Numbered from the stretch's first letter, positions 18,664 through 31,760 are shown. The stretch is 64,000 nt of DNA from Asterias rubens (GCF_902459465.1 NC_047068.1:5828001-5892000); one strand, 5' to 3'. Notes: generated from the letters alone by a model not told the origin. Made by a program: numbers and translations.

Positions 18664-19871
18664 AGATTGAGTTATGTGACCTTCGTATACATATTCAACG
18701 TGTGGGTCAACAAAATACTACGCACGCGCACAACTGGAAACAGACAAGCGGGCCAGCCTGGTAACTTGCATGCACCCGACGTGTCGAGTCAAAAAGCCTC
18801 GCTGCATCATGCTACGGCGGGAACCCGGGGAAATACACACCATGTGCGTTTTGTTGCGCATGCAAAGGCGATCACTGATCTTTATGTTATTATTAATTAG
18901 AGATCAGCGGTTGCGATCGATTGTTAGAGGGAAGAAATTGTCAGTCAATGAAAAAATACTATAACAATATTGCTGACCCCATCGGCAAGACTCGAGGAGT
19001 CGAGTGTTTTATTTGCAGATGAGAGAACTTGTAACTTGTATGGGTGTATTTGCACATTATTTCGAAAATAAAGAAAGATATCCTGCATGGCCGGCACAGT
19101 TTTGGGCGAAGAGATCACAATCGTTCGCCAAAATTGTCCTCCATTAAATGTCATGTCTACTTGTGGCCAAGTGCGTGGGCAAAGGATATGTACATGTACC
19201 TTCTTGTACACGTGCACACAGTACACAACCGAATGCCAACGTGGTGTTGTGGCTGGGCTTCTTATCTTCGCGAAGACGTGTCAAATTACTCATAGGCTTA
19301 GATATTTAATAGTGGTCGACCACTGGTTGATTTTGACCAAGCTGTGTGAGAATGATACGGAAGTTTTGGATGTAGTGTTTAGTTTTTTCTGCATAAAAAG
19401 TACTTTCAGGCACTGTGACCCTATAATTATTTTTACCTACAAAGTCACCCTTTGGACTAAGACTAAAAATGCCAGAAAATCCCACGTTCGTGTACATCGA
19501 TCTATTTTTGTTAGCTCTGTTGCTAAAAAACATCATCGTTCATAACATTTTAAGATTCCATTCCCCTCAATTAATTGCACTTACAAAAATTCTCAAAATC
19601 AATCTTCCCCAAAAACGTATTTTAGGGCAAACTAAAATTCGCACATCGTTCAGCAGCAATCATGTTTACAAAAATTAAAAGACGAACGTAAATGTACAAG
19701 CCCGACACACCAACTAACATACGAGGAAGCCTCGCTGTTTCTGGTTGCGTTGCACAGAAGACGTACAGATACCAGACTGTGGGAAATTATGCTGATACTG
19801 CTACGTCAGAGTTATGCAGGCCTAGCGCAGCACGGCATGATTGGAATGTGCTCGGAATTTCCCGAGCGATC
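18664..19871. other. 1.2-kb spacer between exact inverted repeats
   Basis: No recognisable gene. Several open frames of 70-150 codons occur on both strands but none shows a known domain, and some run into the repeat arms. A small hairpin GACTCGAGGAGTCGAG is at about 18988-19003. A block ACATGTACCTTCTTGTACACGTG near 19190 is locally palindromic. Confidence 0.5.
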
Positions 19872-20002
19872 AGCACACGGACCAAGACGTTTCTCCGGGG
19901 CGGTGAGTGGACTATAAGTCAGGTGAGTCGGTGCGCGCGCTGTCGGTGAATTGGCCGCGGTGTGCGTGAAAAGGAAACGAGAAACGTCTTGCACCAAGAC
20001 TA
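19872..20002 (-). repeat. 131-bp exact inverted repeat, right arm
   Basis: This is the reverse complement of 18533-18663, with no mismatch seen and no indel. It starts AGCACACGGACCAAGACG and ends CTTGCACCAAGACTA. Just outside, GGCCAGCG (20003) partially continues the symmetry with GGGCCAGCG (18523) on the left, so the ancestral repeat may have been slightly longer. Confidence 0.92.
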
Positions 20003-20128
20003 GGCCAGCGTACATAGGCAAATGAACCCTCTTTTTCTTATAGTTAACTTTATGGTTGTACCATATCTTTACAGATTAGTGTCATCCGTTGAGGAATCCG
20101 AGCTTTGTTTCAGTGAGTCTTCCTCATG

Positions 20129-23100
20129 CTAGATAGATTCATAACCTTCTCGGAACTTCCTGCTTGCTGTCCACTCTACCATAGCAAAGCTGAGCGTACC
20201 CAACACGGAGAAGACCACCAGGATTAACAGCTGCCATTGGAGCATCAGTTGATTGGCGTAAAAAAAGGCAATCGCTGCAGCAAGTGACTGTAACAGATTA
20301 AGCACAAATCCTTCATATAATACTGGTTGAATTTTTAATAGAACAGCCTAAAACAAAAATTTCAAAGAAAATAATGATCCCTTATTTCTAAAATTTAAGT
20401 TCGACCATTTGGAGCACAAAGGATTTTGGGTGAAATCCAGGTGCAAGCAATACATTACCAGCAACCATCATGGTGCGCTGATTTTTAAACGAATTTGGTA
20501 CATGCTATAAAACCTGGCATAGTTGCATGTAAATTACAGCATGGCATCAATGTTTGCAGCTTGATTTCCACCATGCAAAGTTTCAAATCCTACTTAGCTT
20601 GATTTAACTTGGGATTGAACTCAGTTTGACATTAAATCTTTTTTTTTTGAGATGGCGCTTGTGCATGTGGCTATAAACTCTGTCTCGAGCCAATATGGCT
20701 CATCAGGCCAGTGACTATATCCGGTTCCCCTGGCATTAAATGACTAAGAGTGATTCTATTCCCCCTTGACAGGACGCCAATCCATCACATGTTACTCCCC
20801 AGCACTCACAGGTACCCATTTGTGCTCCTTAGTGGAGAGCAGCAATCATGATAAAGTGCATTGCTCATGTGCACAAGAACCCTCACTGACCATGCCAGAA
20901 CCCACATTATGCAAACAACAAAACTTGAACCCACCTTTCCTAGACCGCTCATGACAACCCACCTAAGACTAAGGCTTTGACTTTTGTGTCTCGATTCCAA
21001 CAATGAAATAGCAAGAATAGCTACTAGAGGCTGGTTTTATGATAACGGTCTTGAACCTAGAACTCACCTGTGTAAACTTAAAGAGTGCAAAGGCAGGGGA
21101 GCTGTCTTTGGAGAAGAGATATCCCAGGATGGAATACACTTGAGTGTTAAAGCAACTATCACCAAAGCCTAGAAGGAAAGCTGTGACTAGTGCCAGGGCC
21201 AGTCTACATGGGAGAGAGAGAGAGACAGACGTTAAACATCAGGACATGCAGGATGGATATTACTTGGTTTACCCTGACATTGTACTCAGTACTTTCCAGA
21301 GTGCTCTAAAGAAATCCATAGGCAAATTACTCGGGTGTAATAAAACCTCAAGACCTTTACCTTTCTGGAACAGATGTCTTGCCACTAGACCACTCTAAAA
21401 CTTGGTTATGTGATGTGATCCTGACCTAACTGTGTGTAAAATTATATGACCTCAACCCAATTACTTGAAATAATTGTTGGCATAAAAACTTACTTGGTAA
21501 CAAGCAATGGAGAACCGTTGATAGCATAAAACATTGTGAGAAACAGCTCCCTCTGAAGTAACATAGTTTATGAGAAAGAAATAACTTCTTACTCTAAATA
21601 ATACTAAAGGCCTGAAACCTTTTATTAGGCAACTGAAAGCACACAAAGATCAATTAAGTCCAAATTTTCTCAGGTTTGTTATGTTATACATCTATGTTGG
21701 GATACACCAAGTAAGAATACTGGTCTTTGACAATCAAAAATTGTAATATCACATATGAAGCACTTACTTTGGAGGAAAATAACCTTGTACATCAACATCT
21801 TTGATAGGTGCCTCGGAGGGTAGGTTGATAAAACAAAAATAGAAAGCTATGATATGAGTGATGAAGCCTAGGAGTACAATGGGATCACGACCGAACTTAT
21901 TGGTTCGGTTCCCCAACAATCCAAAGGTAGCTCCACCTAGAAAATAAACAATGACAAGACACGGTTTAAAAACCCTTCTAGTTATTTCTCAGGGAGTTAC
22001 ACCAGGGGTGAAAGTCATTACTAGCGAAAAAGTCTCAAACTTGGAAAGACACTCAAAGGTATGTTGAAATGATGCCATTTCTACCGTTTGGTAACCCCTG
22101 GGGTTATAGATTCCAATACTTTTGGAAACAGTATCCAAAGCACTAGAGAAGTAGACAAATGAGCAGGATTTCTTTTTGTGGAAAAAAATATTGTCTAATT
22201 TTCTTCAGCAGGCCGACATAAAAAGTATGAATTCAGCCAAAAGTCTGAACAATCTCATCCCTGTTTAACATTTGTCAAATGATACAACAGTACATGTTGT
22301 CAATAAAAAAACATTCAGCATTTGGTTTGACCCATACACCAATGTGTGAAGAGCACTGTATACTCAGTACTTAGTGGGATTTGAACCCAAGAATTTGTTG
22401 CCTTTCTACCCACTGCTAAAATAGGATTCAAACTACCTCTAGTTACCAGGCAATTTGGATGGTCTGTTGGTAAGACTTATGCTCTAGAATGGAAAAGGCC
22501 GTTCGTTTGAATTCCACCCAAGTATAATTCAGACCTGTAGTATTATCTTTCAGAGGGCAATTTAACTGTCTGCAAAGGGCACTTCTATGGGAAAATCTCA
22601 AAGTCTATGGGAAGCGATTGAACAGCCTGCACAGAAGTCAAGGCCTGTGCATGTGAATTGTTTTCAAATGACCGGGAAATTGTTGAATCAACAGTGCTTT
22701 AACACAAATTGGTGTATGCTGAAAGAAGGTTGCGGCATCCCTTCAGCGATGCAAAATCAACCCTGCACGGGCCAGCCACACAACCCAAGAGAAGTGGAGG
22801 GTGGTTGTTGCATCAACGGGTAGTAGCCTATGACATTTTGGAAAAGAAACATTCAATAAAAATGAACATTCACTGATAAATTAAACATAAAAGAAAACAG
22901 AAGTTTTTAGATAGCTTGCTACATACCAAATATCTCTCCACATCCAATGAAAATTCCACACAGGGCAACGTAACTCTTAGACTTCAGCCCAAACAGGTGG
23001 GTATTGCCAACACTTGTACCGTAAACACCGCTAAAAAATGTCAGCTCAAGACCTGAAACACAAAAGAAAAAAAGAGGGACATTTCTTAAATTAAGCTTTG

Positions 23101-26100
23101 ATAAGATGATATGTTTTGTGTCAAGTAGCATTTGTTTGGCCAGACTATCTAGCTCTTTCAGGAACTGCTTGCCATGACAACTATAATAAATGCAATCACT
23201 GGTGATGTGGGCAGCAGTTTGGAGGGCAGCTCCACTCTCACAAGCTGGACGAGCAATGAATACTATCTGAAACATGTTTGCCCTGAATCGACCATGACCA
23301 GTATGGCATCTGTTAAATCGGCACTAAGCTGCATTAAATATCTTTATACTAATTCAAAACAAACTGACTAAAAAACCAACATGTGCACACCAATTTTTGA
23401 AGATGGAAAACTTGTATCGAGCGGTACCCGCTGCAGAGTATTTGAACTGCGTCTAGCTACCAGTCAATCTCGATGGCCTAGTTGGTAAGACACCATTCTA
23501 GAATTGCAAGTGTTGACGGTTCGAATCTCACAGTTTTTTTTAATAACAAGGGAATCAATGTGTGGTGAAGAGGTTTTCAACTAGTGGTTTAATCCCAACG
23601 AGGCCTGGTTCTTGATAATTTTACCGAGAAATGGTAAAGCCCTCCGCCGCCCTCGGGTAAACAACTCCTTATAAGGGAATGCTGTGTGCGTCGCGCGTAT
23701 CGCGTGATGTGGCACAACTGTTTCAGCCGTTGCTCTCGTCCAATAGAAATGAAGAAACTGTCTTAAAAGAACAGGTGTAAGGTTGCGTGTCACGCCCATA
23801 AATTAACACTTTTTACCGGTCATAAACAAAGGTTTATACACACCCACGTGACGCGGTCTCCACCAATAGGAATAGCGAAACTGTCTGAGGTATTAATGAA
23901 TCAAAAAATAAAGTCTTACCAGTGTAGAAGAAGCATACCATTAACAGAAGCATGTGCGGCTTTTTAAGAAGTTTAAATGCGCTGACTGAAAGAAATTACA
24001 AATCAAATATTAAAATATCATTTTATTTGCTTGATGAATGTAATTCTTAATATGCTATGATGAAATTTCCTGGGTAGAATGTTATGTACGAACTGTTTCT
24101 CTGATAATAAAATGTTATTCTCTCCAAAAAACCATAAGCCATGTGAGTTTATTAAAGCCATTATACACTTTCGGTACAGAAAAAAAGAAAAATCACAGAT
24201 TTACAAATAATTTTCAGGGTTTACAGAAGGTATAATAGTGAAAGACTTCTCTTAAAATATTATTCCATGAAATGCTTTACTTTTTGAGAAAACATTAAAA
24301 CAATATCAATTCTCGATAGCGAGAATTACGGATTTATTTTAAACACATGTCATGACATGGCGAAACGTGCGGAAACAAGAGTGGGCTTTACCAGTATTTT
24401 CTCCCCACTCCGAAGACCGATTGAGCCTAATTTTTGACAGGTTTGTTATTTTATATATAAGTTGTGATACACGAAGTGTGCGACTTGGACAATACTGTTT
24501 ATCGAAAGCGTATAATGGCTTTAAACAGGGTATTTCAACAAAAACAAGGTCATAGGTATTTAATTTTTACCAAATCAATCCTCAGCTGTTCCGCATGAGT
24601 AAATACTACCTAATTACTTTTATTTAATTTTAATTGTCTTGTGCACAAAAGTGAAGAGGTTAAAACAAAATCAGACACCGAAGTAGGGAAGAAGATGTAA
24701 GTGCTTTGTTGCTCACAAACTTTCAATGATGTGACATGACAGAATGACAAGTTTAGGTATTAACATAATGGTCATCTCTGTACATTCCCCCATTTATGCA
24801 CTGTATTTAGCACAACATGGTTTGTCCATAGTAGGGCCTACACACCACAACAGAGATCCTTTTCGGTAACAGAGTACCATCGTACTAAAAGTGTCTCTCC
24901 AGTGCTTCAAGGGTTCCGCCAAGATTTCCCAAACGTTCGCTCAACACGAATAACAGTTTAAAAAGTGTTAGGAAATAGGGGCCTACCAGGCTACTCTGGT
25001 ACAAGTCAAAATCTGAACAAAAAAACGATCTGGACGACCAATGACTGGTCGATCTGCAGCAAACATCCAATGTTGCATTCCTCATGATGATTTCCATTTG
25101 GCCTGCGTCCAGGAGGACTAAGGGTTCATCTAATTTCCTAGCAAATTTGTGAGCAACAAAGCACATCTCTTCTTCCCTACTTCGGCTTTTATTCAGTTCC
25201 AACTCTTTCACTTTTGAGCGCAAGCCAATTAAAGTCAGATAAAAGTAATTAGCTAGTGTTCACTGCTGTGGAAAAGCTGAGGATTTATTTGGTAGAAATT
25301 AAAAAGCTAGGGCCTTGGACCATTACTTAGAGTCATATTTTTATAAACTCATAAAAATCCTCTCGGGATACATTTTTCTATGTACTTTGTTTTAATCACC
25401 CTGTAGTAGGTATACTACAGAGGTCTCTGATGCATTTTGGAAGAGTTTTTTTGCCATTTGATGTTGAGGTTTTTATTAAATAATTTAAGTATGGCATTTT
25501 TTACACATAATATTTACCAGAGTATAAAAATAAAAAAATGAAATAAATTAATAATAAAAATAAACAATTCTGAACATATCGATGAACTATTTAAAAATGG
25601 CAGGTGACTAGAAATATAACATTTTAACAAGGGGGGGGGGGGGGGCTAAGTTACTCACTTAATGCCTCAAGAGGACCTCGTTTGACTTCAGCATCTTGGC
25701 TGTAACAAAATGATGACAAGGAATGGTTAAAACAATACACTACAAAAACGTTTTATATACCGCCATTTCATCAAGACCACAGCAGTTTGTGATGAAACAG
25801 AGAAACAAAAATAACGATGATACAAAATGCAAGTTAAAATAAAACAGCCAAACAATTATTGTGGGAACAGGTGTGGTTTCAGATGCTTTTTGAAAGTATG
25901 AAGTGAATCAGCAGAGCGCAGAGATGGGGGAGACTATTCCAAAGTTTAGGGGCGGCAAAAGAGAAGGATTTTTTCAGCAGCTGAAGCGAGAGATCTGTGA
26001 GTTGTTAAACAATCAAGTTACTGGTATCTTATCACTAAACGCCAAACCGCATAAACCTCACTTAATTGAATCTCTTGCCACTATCTTTGATTCTAAAGTC

Positions 26101-29100
26101 ATGAAAGTTACATTTCTTGAGATAAGCAGCCTAGTGTTAAGTGACTTTGCTCTAATACTTTTCATTCTTCTTAGTCAGCTTGACATTGATTATGTCAGTC
26201 AAACAATTAAATCAACCTAAACAAGGTATTAACATAAACCCTTACAAAAGTCCTTCACACCATATTCCAAATCATTCAACCTAAACAAGGTATTAACATA
26301 AACCCTTACAAAAGTCCTTCACACCATATTCCAAATCATTCCAAGTCTGCACATTAGGCACACAGCCAGGTGACACATGTTTTCGGTCCATAACACAAAT
26401 GTAAATTAGTTGATTATAGATGCAATAAATCTGCATAAATCTGTACGTATACCACCAAATTAAGTGTATTTACAGCCCTAATTAATTGGTTACACCAAAT
26501 AATAATAACAATTAACACAAACATTTGTACAGCGCTTTCCACCGGCGTTTCAAAGCACTTTAACATTCTGAAAAGATAGATGTACTTTTAACTGAGACTT
26601 GAATGGGCTGATCAAAGATGAGTCATGGATGTATAGAGGGATGGGGCTTGAAATTAACACTGGACCGCAGACCCAAAGTCCAGCAGTCTTGCCTTTCCAA
26701 ATTATAACAACTCACTATATTTTCTATTTTACAGAGAAATGCAAAGTGTTATCCATGAGAAACATTTTAGTGCCTATTCCAAAAACAGTTCAAAGTGGAA
26801 ACTGTGTAGATAGTGTTCTTCTCACTATTAATCCGGTCTTGTAACAAATTCTCTGGTCCGGTAATCATTCTGAGCTACAAGCCTCTGTTATCATACGTGG
26901 CTTTCCCCTAAATTCAAGCCCCTGAGGGAGATGCCTCTTATACCATCCAAGTACCTGACAATCAATCTTGAAGCTATTACCAACCTGACAACTTGGATGT
27001 CTTGGTTCGAGTTATCCTGATGTTGTTTTGGATTACGAAGCAGTAGAAACATAAGCACACCGATACCAGACACTGATGTCAACACAATGAAGATGGTTTG
27101 CCGCTGAAGTGCTGAAACAAAATCAAAACAATTTCGTCACTTTAGGCAACTAAATAATTATTGAAAATCCAAGTAATAAACCACAAGGGAAACTGACTGG
27201 GTAAACTTTGATTAATTCTGGGTTTGCCGCTGAGATTCATAAACAAAAAAGGACACTCATTTTATCACTTTAGGCAACTGAATGAAGGCCCTGTCACACA
27301 GGCCTCTATAACGAGAATGAAAATGAGAACGTTAACAATGCACGCTCTCGATTGGTTGAATGAGCGTGCTTGATTCTGCGAGGAGCAATTCAATTATTAA
27401 AAAGAATGTGTTCTCTTTGCATCGTTATCTTTATCGTTGCAGTGTGACTCGGCGTTAATAACTGAAAATCAAGTATAAACCACAAGGGAAACTGACTGGG
27501 TAAACCTTGATTAATTCTCGGGATCAACAAAGAAAATATTTAATACAGTGGAATTTGAACCTGCAAACTCAACAACTATAAGACCCATGTTGGTGGTCTC
27601 CTTATTTTGTAAATTTCTTTGTTCAAGGGTGCCAATCAGAAGCCATTGACCTGTAGCTGCTGAGATCACACCAAAGTTAACATAATAACTTGGAAAGTGG
27701 CAGCAAAGGGTTCACCTAACAGGAGTGCAAATTTTTACTTTAAATATCAAGCTAAACCACAAGGGAAACTGATTGGGTTTTTAAAATAATTTATTTGTTG
27801 AACTGAGGAAGAATTATCAATAGCAATTAGCTAGCACTTTACCAAAAGAGCCAATTGGCCACAATATCAGAAAAAAGAAACACCAGTCTTTTTTTTGTAG
27901 TATTTTCCTTGGTGTACTTTCAAATGTTCAATTTTAAATGCAGAATCTAGTTAAACATGCATCCCTACTGCACGGACCCTACATTGTACCTTCACCCTTG
28001 AGGAAATTAGGACATCTTACCTTCTATGTGTGTTGTATTTGTCTGACCGATTTCAAAAAAGATGAAGAGATTTCCGAAGAGTAGACTGCACTGCAACATG
28101 GCCCAGAAGATTCCACTGTTACGACCCACAGTCTCACTGGTCGAGTTAATGGTCAGGAAGTTACCCTGAGCTGTCCAGATGCCTGTTAAACAGATTCAGA
28201 GCAACATTTGGTCAACTGTTGGTCAAGGTTTTAACAAGGTTTTTATGACAAATAAAACAGGGTGTCCAAATTGTAAACAGGATGTCCAGTACACAGACAT
28301 CCCTTTGCCTTAATACACTCTGCATGCTGTTGAGGTGCAATTTTGGGCGGGGATGCAAACTGTATCAATTTTGTCAAATGCAAGCTTTTTCAAAAACAGT
28401 TTTTGTTTCAAAACAACAACAGAATCCCCAACCCCTCTCCCTGTACTACATCCTTACTCACATACAACTGCGAATCCCCTTCTCTACCCCCAACCCAACA
28501 GTCACATAAATCAATCAATCAATCAATCAATAATCAAAAGTTTGCTTAAAGGCATTGAGGCACAGTTAAAAAGACAGTAAGCCTACTGGGACAGGTGAGA
28601 CTTATTTATGGACTGTCTTGAATGTTATAAGTGAGCTGGCATTTCTTATTAAACTTGTACAGGAAGCTTGTTCCACATTTTGGGGCCATACAGAAAATGA
28701 TCTCTTTGCAAAAGTTGAAGAGCAAATTCTTGGCAAAACAAAAGGGAGCAACTAGACATACGAAGATGTCTTCGTTGAAAACTCAAAACACAAATCCCCT
28801 TCTCCATCTACCCCCTTACATTTAATTTTGCAAACTAGTTACTACTCACATGCTGCAGCAAATCCCAGAAACACTGACATCATATACAAACTCCATATTT
28901 TGAGTTGAAGGAAGATAGCAATGAACCCAGTGTAGACCACAGCGCTAACAAGCATCGTAACTCGAGGTCCTATCAAGCTAACAACAGATGGTGCTAACCA
29001 GTTGGAGAAAGCAAAGACCCCATAGATGATGGCTTGGCTGTAATAACCACTCCCACCAAAATGTTCCGAAGGATTGTCATAATCAATGCTCTCAATCACC

Positions 29101-30149
29101 GTTTGCTACAGGAGGAAAATTATGGAAAAAGTTAATGATCTGTGCCAGTGAATTACAAAAGACTTAAAATCAACACGCTTCCAACTATTTACTTCACTTC
29201 AAAGCAAACTGAATCAAATGAGATTGATTTCTTCTTGTCCTTGCGTTCCATTTATTTTCTAATTCTGGAGGGTTGCTCCAGTTGGAGCTTATCAATTAAA
29301 TCTCATCAATCAAGATCCTCCCCCAAAAGTGTGTTCTTTTCTGTTTAAACTTTAATCAATATAAAGGAACACGTTGCCTTGGATCGGTCGAGTTGGTCTT
29401 GTGAAAAGCGTTTGTAACCGTTTGTTATAAAATGCATATTGTTAGAAAGAGGTTTTAAAAGTAGAATACAAAAATCCACACAAACATGCCTCGAAATTGC
29501 ACGGTTTTCCTTTTACCTCGTCGACTAACACGGTCAGTACTACCTAGTGTAGTACTAGTAGTCTAGGTAGTACTATCTAGTGTAGTACACTGTTTGATTG
29601 ACTTTGAAAACTTTAAGTTTCCCCTCATTTTTACATAAAGGGATATCTCATTCTCAGAAAATGAGGTAAATGAGTGATATATTATTTCATATCGAATGAA
29701 AAAGTGGTGGCGCCATACGGAAACTTTTCCGTGTACGTAGGGACTGTAGCCCACCTTGTTGAGCTGTAAATGGCTCCACTTTTAACATCGGTCTCATCAC
29801 TGTCGCCACTAGCGACAGTGATGAGACCGATGTTAAAAGCGAAGCCATTTACAGCTCGGCGACAGTGATGTCACCGATGTTAAAAGCGGAGGCATTTTAT
29901 TTACAGCTCAACAAGGTGGGCTAAACACAGTGTAGCCTGGGGGGTGTGTACGTCGTGTCGTGTACTGTAGTGAAAATGTAAACAACTCCCAAATTTGTTG
30001 CGTTTACTTTAGATAGATAGACTAGAGCATGGAGGAATAAATTAGAGTTTAGTCTTTACCTCTATTCCTGAACTGGTCTGGAAGGCTGTAAAGAGGAACA
30101 TAAACGAAAACCCCATCACAATCACGTTATACAGCATGACGTTCGCCAT
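20129..30149 (-). CDS. MFSD11: UNC93-like protein MFSD11
   Basis: A multi-pass membrane protein of the UNC93 branch of the major facilitator superfamily; its substrate is not established. Ten minus-strand exons join with correct phase: 30060-30149, 28850-29105, 28021-28182, 26985-27111, 25659-25699, 23920-23985, 22927-23052, 21768-21936, 21068-21203 and 20129-20287. They give 443 aa against about 449 in human. Diagnostic blocks in order are [20 protein letters not shown] (start), [31 protein letters not shown] and [25 protein letters not shown] with [49 protein letters not shown] with [10 protein letters not shown], and [15 protein letters not shown] near the end. The donor after exon 4 is the weak GTTGGT. 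The long introns contain MITEs, tRNA-like fragments and a foldback element. Confidence 0.96.
21460..21740. mobile_element. MITE, AGTGTCCACTGCC family, degraded copy
   Basis: The inner family blocks are present (ACTTGGTAACAAGCAATGG, AACATTGTGAGAAACAGCTCCCTCTGAAGTAAC, CACCAAGTAAGAATACTGGTCTTTGAC as separate short segments), but both terminal GGCAGTGGACAC blocks are missing. It lies between MFSD11 exons 8 and 9. Confidence 0.7.
22442..22520 (+). repeat. tRNA-like fragment (SINE head)
   Basis: The segment contains GATGGTCTGTTGGTAAGAC, resembling a tRNA A box, followed at the right distance by CGTTCGTTTGAATTCC, a degraded B box. No complete cloverleaf can be drawn, so it is a tRNA-derived repeat and not a working tRNA gene. 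Confidence 0.45.
23463..23532 (+). repeat. tRNA-like fragment (SINE head)
   Basis: GATGGCCTAGTTGGTAAGAC resembles an A box and GACGGTTCGAATCTCA a B box, about 35 bp apart. It is similar to the one at 22442, suggesting two copies of one tRNA-derived SINE in MFSD11 introns. The body after the head is not recognisable. Confidence 0.5.
23541..23905. mobile_element. Dispersed repeat with TATTTATGA / TCATAAATA ends, inverted copy
   Basis: This is the reverse-orientation relative of 14700-15120. It contains GTGTGGTGAAGAGGTTTTC at 23560, CTCCACCAATAGGAATAGCG at 23857, then TCTGAGGTATTAATGAATC. CACGTGACGCG is in the same place as CACGTGACGCG at 58713. Confidence 0.65.
24152..24524. mobile_element. 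MITE with TTAA (or TA) flanks
   Basis: The left end TTAAAGCCATTATAC is matched exactly in reverse by GTATAATGGCTTTAA at the right end, 373 bp overall. TTAA on both sides fits a piggyBac-like duplication, but a TA duplication with AAGCC termini cannot be separated from it. It is non-coding and lies in the MFSD11 intron between exons 5 and 6. Confidence 0.85.
24545..25315. mobile_element. Foldback element of about 770 bp
   Basis: The left arm AATTTTTACCAAATCAATCC TCAGCTG (24560 on) is matched in reverse by the stretch with GCTGAGGATTTATTTGGTAG ending near 25303. Further in, GAAGTAGGGAAGAAGATG ... GTGCTTTGTTGCTCAC is matched by GTGAGCAACAAAGCAC ... CTTCTTCCCTACTTC. The arms are about 180 bp. 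The frame at 24885-25223 is repeat-derived. It sits in an MFSD11 intron. Confidence 0.8.
26214..26342. repeat. 64-bp direct tandem duplication
   Basis: Two adjacent copies of a 64-bp block beginning AACCTAAACAAGGTATTAAC and ending ATATTCCAAATCATTC appear identical. It lies in an MFSD11 intron. Confidence 0.9.
29363..29530. mobile_element. Palindromic MITE, AAGGAACACG family, left half only
   Basis: AAGGAACACGTTGCCTTGG after TA, then the usual inner blocks up to CTAACACGGTC. It stops at the point where the palindrome would turn back. It is followed by a different small palindrome, TAGTACTACCTAG-like, at 29535-29590. Confidence 0.78.
29600..29738. mobile_element. Short MITE, GTGGTGGCGCCATACGG family, copy 1
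   Basis: The right end AGTGGTGGCGCCATACGG AAAC is well kept and the left end AGTTTCCCCTCATTTTTAC is degraded. It shares the inner AAATGAGG and GATATCTC blocks with the copy at 38287-38418. It lies in MFSD11 intron 1. Confidence 0.7.
29747..29923. mobile_element. MITE, TAGCCCACCTTGTTGAGC family, copy 1
   Basis: It begins TAGCCCACCTTGTTGAGC and ends GCTCAACAAGGTGGGCTA. The inside is a set of alternating inverted copies of a module with core AACATCGGT(C)TCATCACTGTC. It is the same family as the element at 53080-53341. No clean target duplication was seen at this copy. Confidence 0.85.
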
Positions 30150-31760
30150 TGTTCCTTCTTGTAGAGATCTGACACAACAAACTGTATTTATTTCACATTC
30201 TATTCCCCAAATTCACGTGATTTAGGCAGCGCTATCCATCTGATGAATGGTGGTTGGTGTCCTCAGGAAAAATCCCATCAATATTGCAGCTGTACGTGAA
30301 ATCTGTTGAACACCAGCGACGACGGCTTCATTAAGACTTGTTTCAGTCCGTTGTGTATTTCGGGTAAACGGCGCCCCATATCGTCGTGCGATGTTTAGGT
30401 TGATCAAGGCTGTGTAGACTACTGCGTACATGTACATGTACACTATGCGCTGGGTGTGTGCGTGAGAGTGAGGTGTGCTATTCTGCTTAGAGTCAGTCGG
30501 GGGACATTCGGGCGACTGAGGTGCTCTATGGTTTGAAGTCTACACGGCCTTGATCAAGGCTATGCGATGTTACGCACAGTGAATACGGGTGGGTTTTTAT
30601 ACAGCGGCGGTCTTTTTTCGGAGTGAATAAATCGACTGCCTTGGGCAAGGCTACTTTTACTTTGACACAAATATATTGATAAAGATGCAATATTCCAAAA
30701 AGTGCGGCGTTGCCTAAAAGTTGAGTACAAAGACTTTTGCCGGGGATAAACTATTTGTTTGACTTCACTTACTTTCCACTTTCCAAAATTTACGAATCGG
30801 GTCTGCCAAAATTCTAGAAAGGACTACTTTAAAAAAAGTAAGTTTAGGTGTTCTAGGCATAGAAAGTCACATGCCTTGCTCATCAGAGGGGGAGGGCGGG
30901 GTGGGGGGGGGGGGAGGGTACAAGCCCGTGCTTTATCTTTGTGTCTGGCGTGAAGAGTAAAACGCCCTGAAATAATTGTTATGTACTCGGCAACTTAACC
31001 ATGACTTTGCTAATGTAGTGTAGTGTTTGACTGGTATCATTGTATGACAAAGCTCGTGTTTCATGCACAGTTGCTTATTTCAAGTAATGCAATTATGGCT
31101 CTTTGATTTCAATTCAAAGTGGCACCATGGAAACCCGAAAGCGCTTTTAGATTTGCTGTAAAGAAAGAACTTTATAGCGTTGTAGCCGTCTAGTAACAAC
31201 TAACTGGAGGAAAAACAAACCTTTCCAAAATAATGTCACAAATAATAAACGGGGAGCGCGTCTATTCACAAGCGAAATTACATCATGAAAATGTGTCCGT
31301 CCAATCATGTTGCAGCCGCGGGGAGTTTCCCCACCTGAGGCTAGGTATTAATATACTGCGATTATACTAATGAATAAGGACAGGGTATGAAGTTAAAAAA
31401 AAAGCTCAAGCCGCGCCAAATTTAATTTCAATTCAATTCAGATACACATGCACTTTATTTCCATACTTTATATGCAAATGATAGGCATGTCAAGCAAAAA
31501 TAAATTTACAGTTGGGGACTGTGGAACGCTAGGTGGCTATACCCTGCAAGATATGCGAACAACATTTTTACCACACAGGCGGTGTAGGATTCTACTCTAC
31601 TCATTGACCTCTGTGCTTTCTGCTCTACTCCATATACTACTGTACAAAACCAATGATTGCTAAAACCAACGGAGGGCTAGATAGGGCGCCCTCTGCCTTG
31701 TTTGGATCATTATAATGTGTTTGCAGAATAGCATGCAGAGTTTTTATGACAAGTGTCAGA
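30150..31760. other. MFSD11 upstream region, no gene
   Basis: This holds the 5' flank of MFSD11. Nothing recognisable as coding. A poly-G run is at 30894-30913 and a pyrimidine-purine mixed stretch surrounds it. Frames at 30222-30443, 30759-30953 and 31448-31663 carry no known domain. Confidence 0.45.

Noticed and set aside
18538-18900. 120-codon frame and its partner at 19812-20021 with shared sequence
   Set aside because: The shared protein part comes from the 131-bp inverted repeat read on both strands, not from homologous genes.
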